A stretch of 64,000 nucleotides of DNA from Sipunculus nudus. Taxonomy: Eukaryota > Annelida > Sipuncula > Golfingiida > Sipunculidae. The DNA lies in contig CM049320.1 of NCBI GenBank assembly GCA_026874595.1, forward strand, positions 28,198,714 through 28,262,713, given 5' to 3'. A model generated the notes under the pieces. The model saw only the letters and a list, made by a program, of their open reading frames with translations, searched no databases and was not told the origin of the DNA. Below are positions 22,252 to 36,810 of the stretch, one piece after another. Within the stretch, counting starts at the first letter, position 1; the number at the start of each line of letters is the position of its first letter. Both the position numbers and the translations under genes were made by a program.

Positions 22252-25200
22252 CAGCTACAGCAGTCCAACCAGCTGGTAAACACAGGTAGCCCCATCAATC
22301 AGTCTGCACAGCTGGCCGTAAACATTTATCATAAGCCTCAGCGTCTGATGGCAGATGCTTTATGCAGACAGGATGCTGAGGCATGGATAACTGGTACATA
22401 ACCTCCGCACAGCAAAGGATATAAATCAAGTATTACTCCATAAAGTTCCCCAATCACAACCATGGAGCCTGTGTCATAGCCTATGCCTGGGCTGGCCTGT
22501 ATCTTATTTCCTCATTAACATGGCACAGGTCACTGCGCACAGTCACTTGACCTCTGACCTTTACCATGCTGAATATCAGCAATTCCCGATGTGGCGGTAT
22601 TTGTCTCTATTTCAGTGACATCACAGGTCTGGACTCCTATTGTTGGAGACTTCCTCTAAAATTAGTATTTTTTGCTGCTAAATTTGTTTAAATGAGAATA
22701 GTTTTTTTCCTTATTTTCTTGCTTCCTCTGAATCTAATGACAAGCATCTGATATGTTTTATCACAAAGGAGTTTCCGACACTTAATGGACTGGACTAACT
22801 ATTCTGAGCATTTTTGATATTATTTATGGTTATTTTATTACAAAGATTATTTATGGTAATCTTGATAAACTAAGAATATTTATGGTAAGATTGTTTCCTT
22901 TGTTCCACAAAGATTGTTTATGGTAATTTTAACAGATTTTTTATGGTAATTTTGTTTATCTAAGATTATTTATGTTGACTTTGTTTAACAGTTTTCATTT
23001 TAATCATTTTACCTGTGATGTTAACTGTTTATTGTTCTTTTACCTCCAAGCTTCCTGATAAGCATCAGACACTTAATTATTTAAAATAATTATACAAATA
23101 TAAAAAAAAAAGTTATTACATAATTAAAAAAAAAATACTTTTGGTATGTCCTAAATGAATGCTTCTCCATCTTCTTGATGCTGAATTTTTTTAATAAAAT
23201 ATTTTACCCATTTTGTTTCTTCTGAATCCACATGAAGAGTTGGTTTTGGTTATGCAAAATCTGATATATAAGTATTTTTATCTAGGTTTCTTCCTTTGAG
23301 ATCCAAGTGATCTATGGAAGATTTGATATTAATATTAAATGATATTTCATTGTATTTATTCTATTTATTATTTGTTTAAAGACTACATCTTTTCATTTAT
23401 TCCCAGCATTCTATTCTACTCCTATTACTTATTCTACCATGCTTTCAGTACACATATATTATAACTCATGTCATGTTACAAAAACTGATCAACATATTTG
23501 TTAGTTTTAAACCATTATCAATATATACTTTTTGGTCTCTACTATGGCTGTTATAATACTTTCACTGATGATACATTATACATGGTGATACAACACACAA
23601 CACAATTAACACATACAATGTTAAATTTTGATTTAAGATTTTAATCAATGTTCCTTGAAATCATTTATGACTGAAGGTATTTCATCCCACATGTGAAATA
23701 TATATATCATACGGAAAGTTATTAAAACTTGTTCATAGTTTTCCAGAGGATGGTCAAATTCAATATTGTGATTATATTGACAAAGGTATATCTAGCAATA
23801 AATATGATATATTTTATATTTGATTTTGTATTGCAATGTATCACTCAAGTGCTGTATCACTGCCGTTTTTGGATCTAAAATATATGGACTGATATAGTGA
23901 AAAAGGTATTATCTGATTTTTTTTAAAGTTGTTTTTCGCTTGTCATGCAGCTACAGGTTGCTGTGGTCAAGACCCGAGCCCTGTGCACTCCTTAAGCATT
24001 ATCTGAGGCACTATATAATACTGGCCCCTTTTGAAAATTGGAAATATATGTGCATATGAAGTTAATGATTTTCATAATTTAATCTCAGTTCCTTAAACTA
24101 AAAATTTTGATGTATTAAGGAAATATTGAATCATTTAATCACTTTTTCATATCTTTTTATGTCTCCTAAACATATATAATGTAACATCTGATCATCCCTG
24201 GCATGCAAGGAGTTCATATACTTTTAGTACTTAGAAGAGTAAAGAATTCAGCTTTTCCATTATCACTTGCATAAAAGTATGTACTCCTGTCTGGTATCAC
24301 AAGAGTTAACGAAAAAACAAACGACAAATTGTGAATTTTATGTAACCATATAAACAGCATTCAAGTTCCTTTTATTTATGAGTACATATTATCCTGTTTG
24401 TGTGTAAAACAGGAGACAGATAAGCTGTTTTAAGGGCCCTGAGGGTTCAACGTAAACCAAACTGTAACCACTTGTTTCCGTATCAGAAAACTGAGGTGTC
24501 GCTTAGTGCAAACTCATCATTTTCATACAATAACATCCACAGTGATATGCAATATTCATGAATAAAAGTATGAAAATATAACAGGTTTGAGTTTAATATT
24601 GGTGCATCTACACCGTGAAATACATCACCTAAATATTAAGGAGAATTCTTATATAATTTTATTATTATATCATAAGTATTACTATTATTATGAATCCAAA
24701 TATAAACTGATATTGGGATATAAATTTAAGTCATTCAAGTGATATTTTAAACCAGTCAGTAAAATGTTTCCACGGTTTCCAGTAGTACCATCTTGATTGT
24801 TCTAAAACAGCTCTTTATTTTATAAATTATCCTGATAAAGAAAGTAACACCTCAAACAATCTGTGTTCCATGTATCCAAGTTCACCATATATATACTAAA
24901 ACCAACTAAATGTTGTAATTACCATATTGATACTAAAACAAACCACTCCCAATCAACTTTATATTCACCAAAAACACACTAAAATGACCAACATGCAATG
25001 AGGTTTTAATTACCGTAGTCATACTAAAAACATGATGCCAAATAAATTCTGATTACCATAGTGATGCCAAAAACAAACTTGGCTAACTGAACTACCATTT
25101 ACCATACAGATGCAAAAAAAATTCTTCAGAGTCTAGCTATTATTTGATCTCAGTGCTCATGCATGTGGAAAGAGAGAATTGTTGCCACAAAATGTTCTGT

Positions 25201-25424
25201 CCAAATCCTGTGTCATGGATGTTATGGGTTTATTTGTGCTAAACAGTTTTCAGTTTGTGTTTGCAAGCCAGGATGAAAGAAAACCAATCGGCATTGTCCA
25301 TTAAGACTTTAAAAGAACTCCCTTTGATGTAGTGAAGCCAGCACAAAAGGCACCGAAACAGATCAGTCTCATACTGACAAGCACAGAAGAAAGCCAGGAA
25401 AAGTGATCGGCAGACTGGTGTTGT

Positions 25425-25438
25425 GTTGCCATAACAAC
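25425..25438. promoter_or_regulatory. Perfect palindromic X-box-like site in intron 2
   Basis: GTTGCCATAACAAC fits the RFX X-box consensus at every position on both strands. It lies in a GC-richer island (about 25.26-25.6 kb) within the 8.8-kb intron between exons 2 and 3. It could be an intronic enhancer or alternative promoter; function is inference. Confidence 0.45.
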
Positions 25439-26216
25439 CAAACAGATCTCGGCAGTGACGACATAAATATTCTTTGATTGGAAGTGATGTCGCCGCAACA
25501 AACAGATTGCCAAATTTCCATTAAGTGCTATATGCGTGTCTACACGTTATGCCTGGCATGACAACGTTGCAACATTAGCGAATAGTCCTTGTTGAGGCAG
25601 ATTATCTATCACTGCAGACAGCTCATGAATACCTGAACATGAGAAAATGCCATTTACAAAGTAACCTATTCAATAGCTCCAGCACAATAGCCTGAAAACA
25701 TGTTAAGCCATCCCAGCCAACTAGTAGAAAAAGTAACGCAAATAGGCACGCCCAGTAAACTAACGACCACCTTGCACTGTCACAGATCACCTCACTTGGT
25801 GTGTCTCTTTGGGATATTTACGTTCAATCATAACCTTCAGGGTACAGAGAATCCTAATCTTGGTTACCCTTGATTGATATTTCAATAAGGAACGTACTTC
25901 AGCAAAGCTAACATTACCCCCAGTTGTGGATTCTCAATAAATACTGTAGCGCAAAATGTGCTGTTTTTCATGTTTAAATAACATCATTCATGTCTAATAC
26001 ACCATCGGTAAGCCTGGGACATGGCCCTTATGCAGACTACCAAGTGTATTCAGAAGATGTAATACCTTATAAAAGCATTAGAGACCCTAATCTGTGCCTC
26101 TACTATATAACTTCCATGTAATTGAGATTATATCTACTGGATTAGGATTACTAGTCAAAACCCAATCTCTCGATCTCTCTCTGTAAATGCATACACTACA
26201 TACATACTTAGAAACA

Positions 26217-26218
<2 letters not shown>

Positions 26219-26282
<64 letters not shown>

Positions 26283-26300
26283 TGTGTGTGTGTGTGTGTA
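26219..26300. repeat. (TA)n(GT)n compound microsatellite
   Basis: About 30 TA units followed by about 9 GT units, in intron 2. Confidence 0.95.
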
Positions 26301-26470
26301 AATTTGTCAATCTCCCTCTATCATATAACAAAATATAATATTAAAAATTTCTTTTAAAATATTCAAATTATTTTCTAAAAGTTGATTATTTGAACTATAT
26401 CTGCTAAATACAACTGATTTCAAATAGACCAGCATATATAAATTGCTGCCTGAAATAGTGGAACTATAAA

Positions 26471-26725
26471 TAGTCACAGATATATATGTATGTCTCCAGA
26501 CTACAATAAAAATGTTAATTGCACTTAACTATAATTACATCACAAATCACTATAATAGTCACAGATATATATGTATGTCTCCAGACTAAAATAAAAATGT
26601 TAATTGCACTTAGCTATAATTACATCACAAATCACTATAATAGTCACAGATATATATGTATGTCTCCAGACTAAAATAAAAATGTTAATTGCACTTAACT
26701 ATAATTACATCACAAATCACTATGC
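26471..26725. repeat. Three tandem copies of an 85-bp unit
   Basis: Copies begin TAGTCACAGATATATATGTA at 26471, 26556 and 26641 and are nearly identical, so the expansion is recent. It is intronic (intron 2). Confidence 0.9.
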
Positions 26726-27329
26726 ATAAATAGTAAAAAAGAGCAGGTAATAATTACAACAGATTTCAGTCCAATATAACCACAAATGGAGGACTTGGTA
26801 ACTGGTATACAAACCAAAACACCTACACTGCCATTATGGTAATTATACAGAGGTTTCTTTACAAAGCACACGCCTACGCTTACCAAGGTTACAGCTGCGG
26901 GTTTATGGAAAGTACCTGTTGACCCTTGACCTTTGACCCATGAAGCAGGCATTATGTCAGCTATGACTGTACTATTTGTACACCACATAACAAAAAATGG
27001 CAACAATTGTCAACCAGTCAAAACAGATAAAGATCTACTTGTTCCTGGGAATATCCATGAATGTGACACATGAAAGATAAAAAATCCGACTGATCTAAAA
27101 TCTTCTATAAAGATAGATAATGATGTAAAATAAAAAGATACTTAATAAAATATTTTGTGGTTTTACAATTACATGTGCATGAATAATGAGGGTCAGACCC
27201 TTGGATGAATTAAACAAATTGCCCTTCAAAAAGTCCCATATTGGAAAAGAATCCTTTCAAATTTATTATGGTGATAAAGATTTCCTCCAACGTTTAATTG
27301 GTTGTTCTTAGTGTAATACCTACCTAATC

Positions 27330-27535
27330 CAGGCGTGGATCCAGGAGAGAGGTCCAGGGAGTCCGGACCCCCCCCCTCCCCCCTTTTCAGCCACTGCAAC
27401 TTTTTTTAAAGGCTTTCAAGCCAATTTTTGCAGTTTGGACCCCCCCCCCCCTTTCCAGACCTGAAACCTTTTTTTAGATTTTGTCATTATTCCTCCTTTC
27501 TTGGGCCCCTCGTTTCCCTAAATCATGAATCTGTC
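27330..27535. mobile_element. Repeat fragment with two C runs
   Basis: CCAGGCGTGGATCCAGGAG, then two versions of GGACCCCCCCC...TTTTCAG/CCAGACC separated by about 70 bp. Likely a degraded transposon end. Confidence 0.35.
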
Positions 27536-29220
27536 CCTGTAATCCTCCACCAAATTTCATCAAAACCATTCACAACTTTTGAGTAAAGTGCTAACAGAAA
27601 AATTAATCATCAAACACAGATAAAAACATAATACTCCACCATACGTAAAATAAAACAATATTCAAAGGATGCAGCAGGTTTGTTAGGTGCAAGAATAAGA
27701 AGAAAATTTCTTTTATAATTATTATGGTCTGATCAATATTGTTTCCATTATATATTATGGAAATATCGTCATTGCCATTATGGTATAGCTAAAGGCATTG
27801 TGCTCATGATTTAAAAAATTAGGTCTGAACAAGCAGTCTGTATACAGGGTGTGTACCAAATTAGTATGCAGTTGCTATGGGAAACCAAAATGTTAGAAGC
27901 TACAGATCCATGTTAGTACATGATGATCTATAATACCATACTGATCGAATTAATAGGATGAGACAGATCAATGACTAATACCATAAACTATCTGGTAAAT
28001 CGGGTCCTTAACAGTCTTGTCAGTCTAAATTTAGCTGACAAAGTGTCAGGGTATTATGGACGCCGCCATCGATTACAAGTGGTAATGTATTGCATAAAAT
28101 TATTACGCAACAGACATTTTTCCAAAAAAAAAATGGGACAGATCATATATAACAAGACCTTGTCTCCTATATTAAAATATTTTTTATAAAGGTTTACTTG
28201 TAATTGTATTTTATATTACTTAAGAATAATATATACATCCATAAATAAATGTTTATTTTAGCATAAATAATATATCTACAAAATTTGTATAATGTTATTA
28301 TTTTCAACCACCCCATTGCAATTTTTTGATAATATTTAACAGTACAAATATACTTTTTACAATGTTCTAGTGGTTCTAAAAACGTTACTATAACATAATT
28401 TTATATATATTGTGGCATTTAGTCTAATAATGCACAATAAATCCCAATATATATATATATATATATAAATATATATTTTATTTACTGATTAGAAGGACAC
28501 TTAATTTATACACAATATATATACTGTGGTTAGCTTTGTATTTTTGTGAGAATAAATTTTCTCTATCTTCTCTTTTTCATTGTTTCGTGAGGGATCCATT
28601 TTCAGGATCTTACCATGCAGTAACCTGTAAATAGTATATCCATTTATCACATTATTTGACAAGGACCCACGAGACTGAGTAAAAATTCTCTTCCTCTTTC
28701 AGGCAAATACTATGAATGATCTGATGTTATTTATAATATCAATCATTTGGCTTTCAACTTTAAATCCTACAGGCTTGGTTGTGATGATCACAACATAAAT
28801 TGTTCATGAGGCTATATTATTTTAAATTACTGTTCACTTGCGTAAACGAGATGTTTTATTCACGAAGGATCCATTTTCCTGAAAATTTCCCTTTTTTTAA
28901 TATCACAAATTTGAAACATTTGCGAACAAAAAGACAACCACAATATATATTAGACACTTTTAAAAGCACTGACTTGATTTGCCAGGTTTCCAAGGGTCAA
29001 AAACATATTTCATATCTATTTCAGATTCTATGGATTTTCATAAACTTGAAACAAACCCATCATGTATTTATTGTATTTGATAATTAAATCTTGGTAAAGA
29101 TTAAAATGGAGCAAGAAATGATACCAAAGACGTCAATATATAAAGAATGTCATAATTTGTCCAAAGTCTAAAATTAATCCAAGCAGAATAGGGTTACTAA
29201 AATATATATCCAAACTGTAC

Positions 29221-29383
29221 CTTCTTTAGTCCAATATTTCTTGGCATATGGCACACCAAAGTATTTCTTGCATTGGTTAAAGAACTTCATTCTGAGGTCC
29301 CACATGCGCTCAGGATCTGCCCGTGCCCTGAGTTCGAGCTCACCGGGTCGGTGCTTTACCCGTCGTATTTTCTTAATTTCCTT
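29221..29383 (-). CDS. Exon 2, N-terminal part of NlpC/P60-like domain
   Basis: 163-nt exon with acceptor TATTTTGCAG before AAG and donor GAAG|GTACAG. It encodes 54 residues (about 21-74 in the joined model): a basic KEIKKIRRVKHRPGEL stretch, an Arg-rich helix-like segment (ADPERMWDLRMKFFNQC) and the start of the peptidase fold, KKYFGVPYAKKYW. In bacterial NlpC/P60 proteins a similar G-V-PY-x-W segment sits just before the Cys motif. The exon ends in phase 1 and its last G joins AT of the next exon to make Asp. The amino-acid composition and clean splice sites stand out from the surrounding AT-rich DNA. This is the most 5' exon I can support firmly. Confidence 0.85.
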
Positions 29384-31838
29384 CTGCAAAATATAAAATT
29401 ACAATTTTCTTTATTATCAAAATTTTAATTTTCATGCATGAACTGCAATAAAATAATTTTTCTTGAGGTGCTTTATTCATCATCACTTTCTGTAAAATAT
29501 AACATATAAAAGAGTCTGTAATATTAACAAAGATTTTCACACAATATTTGATTCCCTGTCATTTCTTTAAATCCTGCTTCAGAATGAAATATCAATAGGT
29601 ATATGATATACATAAAACTGGTCATTTTCATAATATATACTTGATTTATATAAATAATTGAGGGAACTCAAAGTGCCAAAGGTGGTAATTTCACCCAATG
29701 AATTTCTTAAATTTCCTGCTAAAACATGATTAATTTTTTTCTTCAGTGTCAGATCAAATTAGGAAAATTAAAATTAATTTATTCAATGGATTTGAATTAA
29801 TGATATCATATCTTTCCATAAGTGAAAGAAAGATTATAGGATATAAAATTTGGTAATTTTCATTAAACTGCCATTTTTTATTTGCATCAGGTTTTATAAA
29901 ATCAGGAGGTAATTGTAATAAATGAACAGGATGTGAATTTGCAAAATTGCAAAAAAAAATACAATATCTACTTTTCATAAGTGCAAAACTGGAATTAAAA
30001 TCAAACAGAAGCCCCTTAATTCCTTCAATGAATGATCATAAAATAGCTTTATATTTTCATGAATGTACTGGCTTTAATTCCAGATAATACAATATAAGGT
30101 TGGTAATTTTCAGATTTTCTTATATTTATATCAATATTGTCATATTTCTCTTAATTGCATGATCAAATTCTTTCTACCATAATTATCCCTGAAGCAAAAT
30201 TTGTAATTAAAATCCTATTTAATTAGAATCCTATAAAATATAGTTGCTAATTTTATGAATACTTCAGATTTAAATAATAAATATTGTATTTTCTTTTAAA
30301 AATGATACAATTACAAACTGATAATTATCAAAAGCTGGCCAAATTTTAACTAATAATGTAATATTTGCCTTCCACCACTGATTACATAATGCATAATTGC
30401 CAATTTTCATGATGTGCATGATGTCATGGTTCTCTTTCAATGCCTTCATGGTTATATAATATCAAGTTGATCATATTGGAAGTATGCGAAGATTAAAATC
30501 AACAATCTCTCATTCAATGGAAAATTCTATAATATCCATCTGATATTTTTTACAAGTGTATTGGATTTAAATCAACAATGGCACATTTTTCCTGCAATGC
30601 GGGACTACTGTTTGACATATCGTACAAGTTTGTCCCCCCAGGCTCACCTCACCTGGATACATCTATTGTCAGAATCCTATTAAAGAAATCCCTTGAAGTT
30701 CTTTGAGCCTTCTTGGGTAATCACTGGGGCTCAACTGACCTGTCAGTCAAACACTTTATTTTGCGACATCACTTGTTTGACAGGTCAACATCAGTGTCTC
30801 ACTGAACTTGGCAATGCAAGCCAAGTTTGTGTCAGCCTAATGACTGGAGATTTATGGATGTCAATTCTTTCAAATTTGAAAGTAACAGAAATTTAAATCA
30901 ATATACATGTAATTCAAATGAAAATTTAATGAAATATTAAAAAAGTAAAATTTTAACAAGTTTTAAATAAAAATGATATTAATTTTATGAAAATAAAATT
31001 TAAATAATTTATTCATAATTATCATATATTGATCATATTATTTAGTCATTTAACAATAAAAACAATATAATATCATTTATCATAATATCCACACTTGAAA
31101 ATAAAAATGAAAATTAATAACTTGCTGCAACTGATCAGACTAAACTACCACTGATGTTGGAAATTAAAAAAATGTACATAACTAATTAAAATCAATTAAG
31201 TAACAGAAGAATTTGGTAAATTAATAAAACAATGTCATCAATTGATATTTTATTGTATCCTTATATTTAATAATTTATACGGAAACAATTTAATTAAAAC
31301 CTATTCCATTGAAATTGCTACACATTATAACAAGAATTCCAATTCAACTGAATTGCTATTACCTATAAGCAACTTAGGAAACAAAGAAATGTTCATAAAT
31401 GTTGTCTTTTTAATTAAATGACTTAGTGAATAATATTTGGACAGTCTTTATTCCTATGTATAACTTAGATGAATGAAAATATATACAGTAGTTAAATAAA
31501 AGTGGTGTGCCAAGTGATCAATTATATTGATGATTGGTTGTTTTCTTTCATAATCAATTATATTGCATCTTTTACATAATTGATCACAAACAATTATGGA
31601 TGCACATGGAAAAAATCATATTAAACAGAAAAAATATACTAATCCTGCCGGAGAATTAAGAAAGATAGGACACAAAGAAGGGAACAGCACTGAAACTGAA
31701 TCTTGTGCAGAGAACAAGCGTCAAAAACCTGGCCGCTACCTTGACCTCTCAATGTGATTTACATGCAGGTAAGACGAAATTTGCTCAATAAATATTTTAG
31801 GTATGGTTCTATACAGTAGGTTTCACTATGTATCATTA

Positions 31839-32631
31839 CTGTTTGAAACCCCTATATCTAAATTCAATTAAAAAGATTTTTAAATTCATATTTGACCCCA
31901 TAAAGTGTACATTTTTTTTAAAACCTGGTACTGTGATCCTTCTAATAGTATACATATTTTTTTTTTATTTTTCATTCATTTTCACATGATTTTGTAACAA
32001 TTAAAAAAAATAATTTTTGAAGGTACCCTATTTCAAGCCCCCAGTAACAATAATCAGCTTTTTAATGACTAATATTAACCCTTTACTGTTTACAAGCCAC
32101 TAAAGAGCACTCTAAATGGGCAACTAGAATGCCATGATATGTATAGATTCTTTCAGGACAAAAATATTGCACATTATTTTTAAGTTTCAATGATTTTCAA
32201 TAATCTTCAGCAAACCCTCTTAGTGGGAACTGTTGAAAATTTGATAAAGATACAAAAAAGCTTGAAAAGATATGGCTGTTTGTGTAAATATAAATATTGT
32301 CAGAATTTGTCAGAAATCTAAAATAAATGTAAACAGTAAAGGGTTAAACTACATGACACTATATCAAAATTTTCTTTTTCTTTTTCTTCTATCATGATTC
32401 TATCTACCCTAAAACTGGAATTTTTAATTTTCATTCAAAAATTGTTGAATAAAACCTTAAAAATGTACTTGAATATTAGTCAATTAAAAAGCAGATTTTT
32501 GTTACTGGGGCTTGATATAGTGTACCTTTTAAAGATCACTCTCCCAGGTATAAATTAATGTATACTTTATGCGGTCTAATAAGAATTTAAACCAATTTTT
32601 GATTCAATTCAAATATAGGGGTTTAAAACAG
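31839..32631. mobile_element. Long-TIR element inserted in the dispersed repeat
   Basis: Flanked by TA; ends CTGTTTGAAACCCCTATAT and ATATAGGGGTTTAAAACAG start inverted repeats of roughly 145-210 bp that extend to GGTACCCTATTTCAAGCC (32021) against GGCTTGATATAGTGTACC (32507). The sister locus at 62.2 kb lacks it. Length 793 bp including the nested piggyBac-like MITE. Confidence 0.75.
32075..32347. mobile_element. piggyBac-like MITE, 273 bp
   Basis: Perfect 20-bp inverted repeats TTAACCCTTTACTGTTTACA and its reverse complement, including TTAA at each end; CCCTTT after TTAA is typical of piggyBac ends. It is nested inside the long-TIR element. A related fragment may lie at 5110-5165. Confidence 0.8.
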
Positions 32632-35600
32632 TAATGGCCAATACCTTAATAATCAGTCATCTGTCATTTTATTTCTTTCGAACATTGGACATGATTTCAC
32701 AAACAATTTCTACAACTATTTAATACTGAATCCTGAATGCTGAAAAGAGTGGCATAAAGATCTTGCATCTGACTAAACTTAAATAATTTTATGATATATT
32801 TAAACAGATCTAAAATAATAATTGAGGCATATATAGGTTTTCACAGGTCTTAAAACAATACTTTTCTGATAACAACTGATATTAAAAGAGTTCTCATTCC
32901 TCTGAGTATTTCCCAAGGAAGTCTGTCTGAAATTTTTCAAATAACCATAAGTTATTTTAGTTTAAATAAGGACATATTAATGTCTCTCCAAAAGGTTACT
33001 ATATATAAAATGACTGAATATTAAATACAAAATTGTAACAATAGAAGAGTTAGCAGCTAGAAAATTAGACTAAAATAATAACATTTATTTTCTTTAAAGC
33101 TGGACAAAATTGATATTTCACACAGATTTTCACGATGGTTGAACACAAAGGGAAGTGAGGCTTGAAAAATACCTACCAAATTCTTCCAGACATAAGGCCT
33201 AGACCCACAATTATATTTAAATATCTGTATGATTATTATTCATATAAATGCAAATATAAGTAAGAGGAAGGGAAACACAATTATGTTTGGTACAATTTAC
33301 AAGGTGGGTGGTCCCGAAACATCTGACCATTTCTCACGGAACCCCATTCATACATGTCGCATAAAACAACCAATGTTCCACCATGTCATCGCAAAGGTGG
33401 GCAACCTATGCCCAGAATTCTACCATGCTCAGTGCCCCCCAGGATGGGAATAAAGCTAATGAGACAACCCAAGCAATGATTAATAGATCCATGAATAATT
33501 CACAAGCAAGCTAGCACATGCTCACATAATTTATGCATCACTTGGTTCCTACACATTAAGTATTCGCTCCCCCAGTGCACTAATGTGAAAAATACTACAA
33601 GTTTACAGGTGGTATATAGTATAGCTGTCACCAAGTGGAACTGGTGACATAATTTTAGTTAAAAGTAATATGTAATCTCAAGTGAAAATGGTGACAATAC
33701 CATCCTACTGATGACATGAACAGCTAATGACATGAACTATTGTTCACATTTGTTTAAATGACTCTAACTTATAAAATTATCAGTATCTTTTTCCTGAAAA
33801 AAAAATATGACATCAAACATTTCATCTTAGTCTATATCTAAATGAGAAAAAATAAATTAGGCACACATCTACCAATTAAGTGAATACTTAAAATATAAAA
33901 TTTTATCTAATATTTAAGACATTTGTACGAGTTCACATTCATTTACCCAAAATATCATGTTTATTTATCAAATAGTGTTTGTTCATATATTTTTCCTGAA
34001 TGATGTAATTTTCCTGAAACTGTGAATTATGATTTTTTTCTGTTTTTCTTCCCACTTAAATCCTGGAAATTACTAAAAAATTTTTATAATGTTATATTCA
34101 AATTAATTGTAAAATCCTATGTATATGCACATTAATTTAAAGCTAATAAAAATATAATAGAAACTGAATTAAATTATCATAAGAAAAAATGTGGGATAAA
34201 ATTAAATTGGGACAGATAAAAGGAAATAAAATTTGTGATTGATAAATTACAGACACTTACAATTAAAGTGTATACATTCACAGGATTACTTGTCAATATC
34301 TGGTAGAATATATTTACATTGTCTGTACATTTAAATTTTCTGCCTTGATTAAAGGAAAATTAATTATATGTACATAATAAATTGATAATTTTAACAGCTG
34401 GATATGCTCTCACTATTGCAACATATAATATATCAATTTTTAAATGAACATATTTAGAGACAATCCTCTCCTTTTTAATTATCATTATATTCATAAATCT
34501 GTGTATATCTTTAATAATTTATTTGTCCTGCTGCACTTGGGCTTCTTATTAATAGTCCTTTTCTTATTTAAAAAATTGATTTACATCTCCCCATGCAAAT
34601 CCTGTATAAAAAAGAATAATAACAAATATACAGAATTATATACACATATTTTCCATTATAAAGTATGTATCATAAAAAAAAATATGGATATATCAACCTT
34701 ATACTAAATGAAAGTTCTCAAAATAAATACATTGCTTTTTTCTATTATAAAATATAATTAAAATATTCAAATACTATTTTTTGTCCATTTAATAATCTTC
34801 TGATAGACTTGGATACATTTTATTATATAATATTACATTATATAAATATGTGATTATGAAATTTTAATATTGGAATTGAATAGATTAATTAAAGTCCTTT
34901 TTTAAAAATCCTGAGCGTATTCCATGACACATGTGCTTTATAATGTTAGATACTATATAACACCTGTAGTATTTTCAAGGGCATTTATATACTCTACATC
35001 ATGTATAAATGATTTTTATGGTTGCCAAGCTGTATTAGACTCAAAGGGTGATTCATCAAGTTATGACAAATGATTCACTCCAAAATTATGAATAAATAAT
35101 ATCACACAATGTATTTCCTAAATACAACCAAATAATTCTAAGTGAATCACAGAGAAATACACCCTGCATGGATTTATATTAAAAATTCCCCAGTGATGTC
35201 TTAATCCATATATTTCCCTCACGGTTAAATCCATGACATCATCAAGAATTCTTACTCATCTGGTCTGATTGAACATTAACAAACCACAGGAAATGCCTGT
35301 TCTGACCACAATGAAACAAACTGAACACTGAAAAAGCCAAGCAAGACATGTTGTATAATAAAATTAAATATAGTCTCAATAATGACCTTTCTAACATGAC
35401 TAGATTTCAGTAATGATCATTTGTGTTTGCTATTTCTTTGATCACTGACGTTGATGACTTCTTATTTTTACTTGTGTATGATGATGATGCATTCATGAAA
35501 CTATATGTACATGTTCAAGATAGTGTTGTCCAGGATCATGCAATATTAAAAGTTTTTGAAAAATAATGGTTTTATATAAGAATTATGCAATCTCAATATA

Positions 35601-35910
35601 ATAGGCATATCAATATTATAAAAAGTATACCAAAAAATATATCAAATATCATCTACCAAATAATAATGTATTAAATATCATCTGTATATTGCAATATACA
35701 CATTGGGGGATGCAGATCATATTTAACATATATCATATTTCAGTACTGGCTGAAGAAATATTTACATGATCTTTTTATGCTGGTGAAACATGTATCAAGG
35801 TTTCAACAGGGCACTCCTATAGAATATGCTTATATATCTTAACATTCAAATACTTTCATAAATGCAGACAAACATTTAGGTGGATTCAGGCATCAATGGG
35901 CAATCACGCT

Positions 35911-36810
35911 TTAACATGATCTTGTCCAGAAATTATAGAAACAAATGATTATAAGTAAAACTAAAAAAAAGAAAACCACCATCAAAACACCTCATTGTAA
36001 AAACTGTGAAATAAAATACTGGTATTTCATATGACTATACTCATGTGTGTATCACCAACTGCTCAGTTCAAAGTTTTATTACCTTTTGCTGTTTCTTCCA
36101 TGAAACTTATGAAACTTATTCCATGGAAAGTTCACATATCATTCTATGTTGAGACAGGCTGTCTTTGCTCTATGTACAAAATTAAACATTTCCATGGCAT
36201 GTTCCTTTCCATATAGGCTTTGAAAAAGTTTACAGAAATCAACATGTAAAAATTGTTACAATTTGAAGTGAATATAACAGGCCACATATTATGTTTTGAA
36301 ATAACTATATTTTATCTAAAATTAATTGATCTTGAAAATATGAACTTTAACATGATATTGTCCGTAAATTATAGAAACAAATTATTATAAGTATAACTCC
36401 AAAAAGAAAACCACCATCAAAACACCTCATGATAGAAACTGTGAAATAAAATACTGGTATTTCATAGGACTATACTCATGTGTATTTCACCAACTGCTCA
36501 GTTCAAAGTTTGATTACTTTTTGCTGTTTCTTCCATTGAAAAATTTGTTTTTATTCCATGGAAAGTACATATATCATTCATATCATTCTATGTTATGACA
36601 GGCTGTCTTTGCTCTATGTACAAAATTAAACATTTCCATGGCATGTTCCTTTCCATAAAGGCTTTGAAAAAGTTTACAGAAATCAACATGTAAAACTTGT
36701 TACAATTTGAAGTGAATAATATTTAAAAGAAATTATTTTGTAACAGGCCACGATTATGTTTTGAAATAACAATATTTTATCTAAAATTAATTGATCTTAA
36801 AAATATGAAC
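35911..36810. repeat. Tandem duplication, period 436 bp
   Basis: Block starting TTAACATGATCTTGTCC at 35911 recurs at 36347 with small indels; shared internal words include AAAACACCTCAT, ACTGCTCAGTTCAAAG and TGACAGGCTGTCTTTGC-like sequence. No coding signature. Confidence 0.88.

Larger units (their letters stand above)
21430..29220. other. Intron 2 body
   Basis: Mostly AT-rich unique sequence. Landmarks: CTCF-like site 22238, GC-richer island with palindromic X-box 25260-25600, microsatellite 26219, 85-bp triplet 26471, transposon fragment 27330, and an X-box-like GTTGCTATGGGAAA at 27871 (13 of 14). No additional exon recognised. Confidence 0.6.
31500..32825. mobile_element. Dispersed repeat copy 1, carrying nested insertions
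   Basis: Starts AGTGGTGTGCCAAGTGATCA, includes ACCTTGACCTCTCAATGTGA, and continues after the insertion with AATAATCAGTCATCTGTCAT. It matches, in order, the repeat at 61391-62340. No coding capacity is seen. The class is unknown. Confidence 0.7.
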
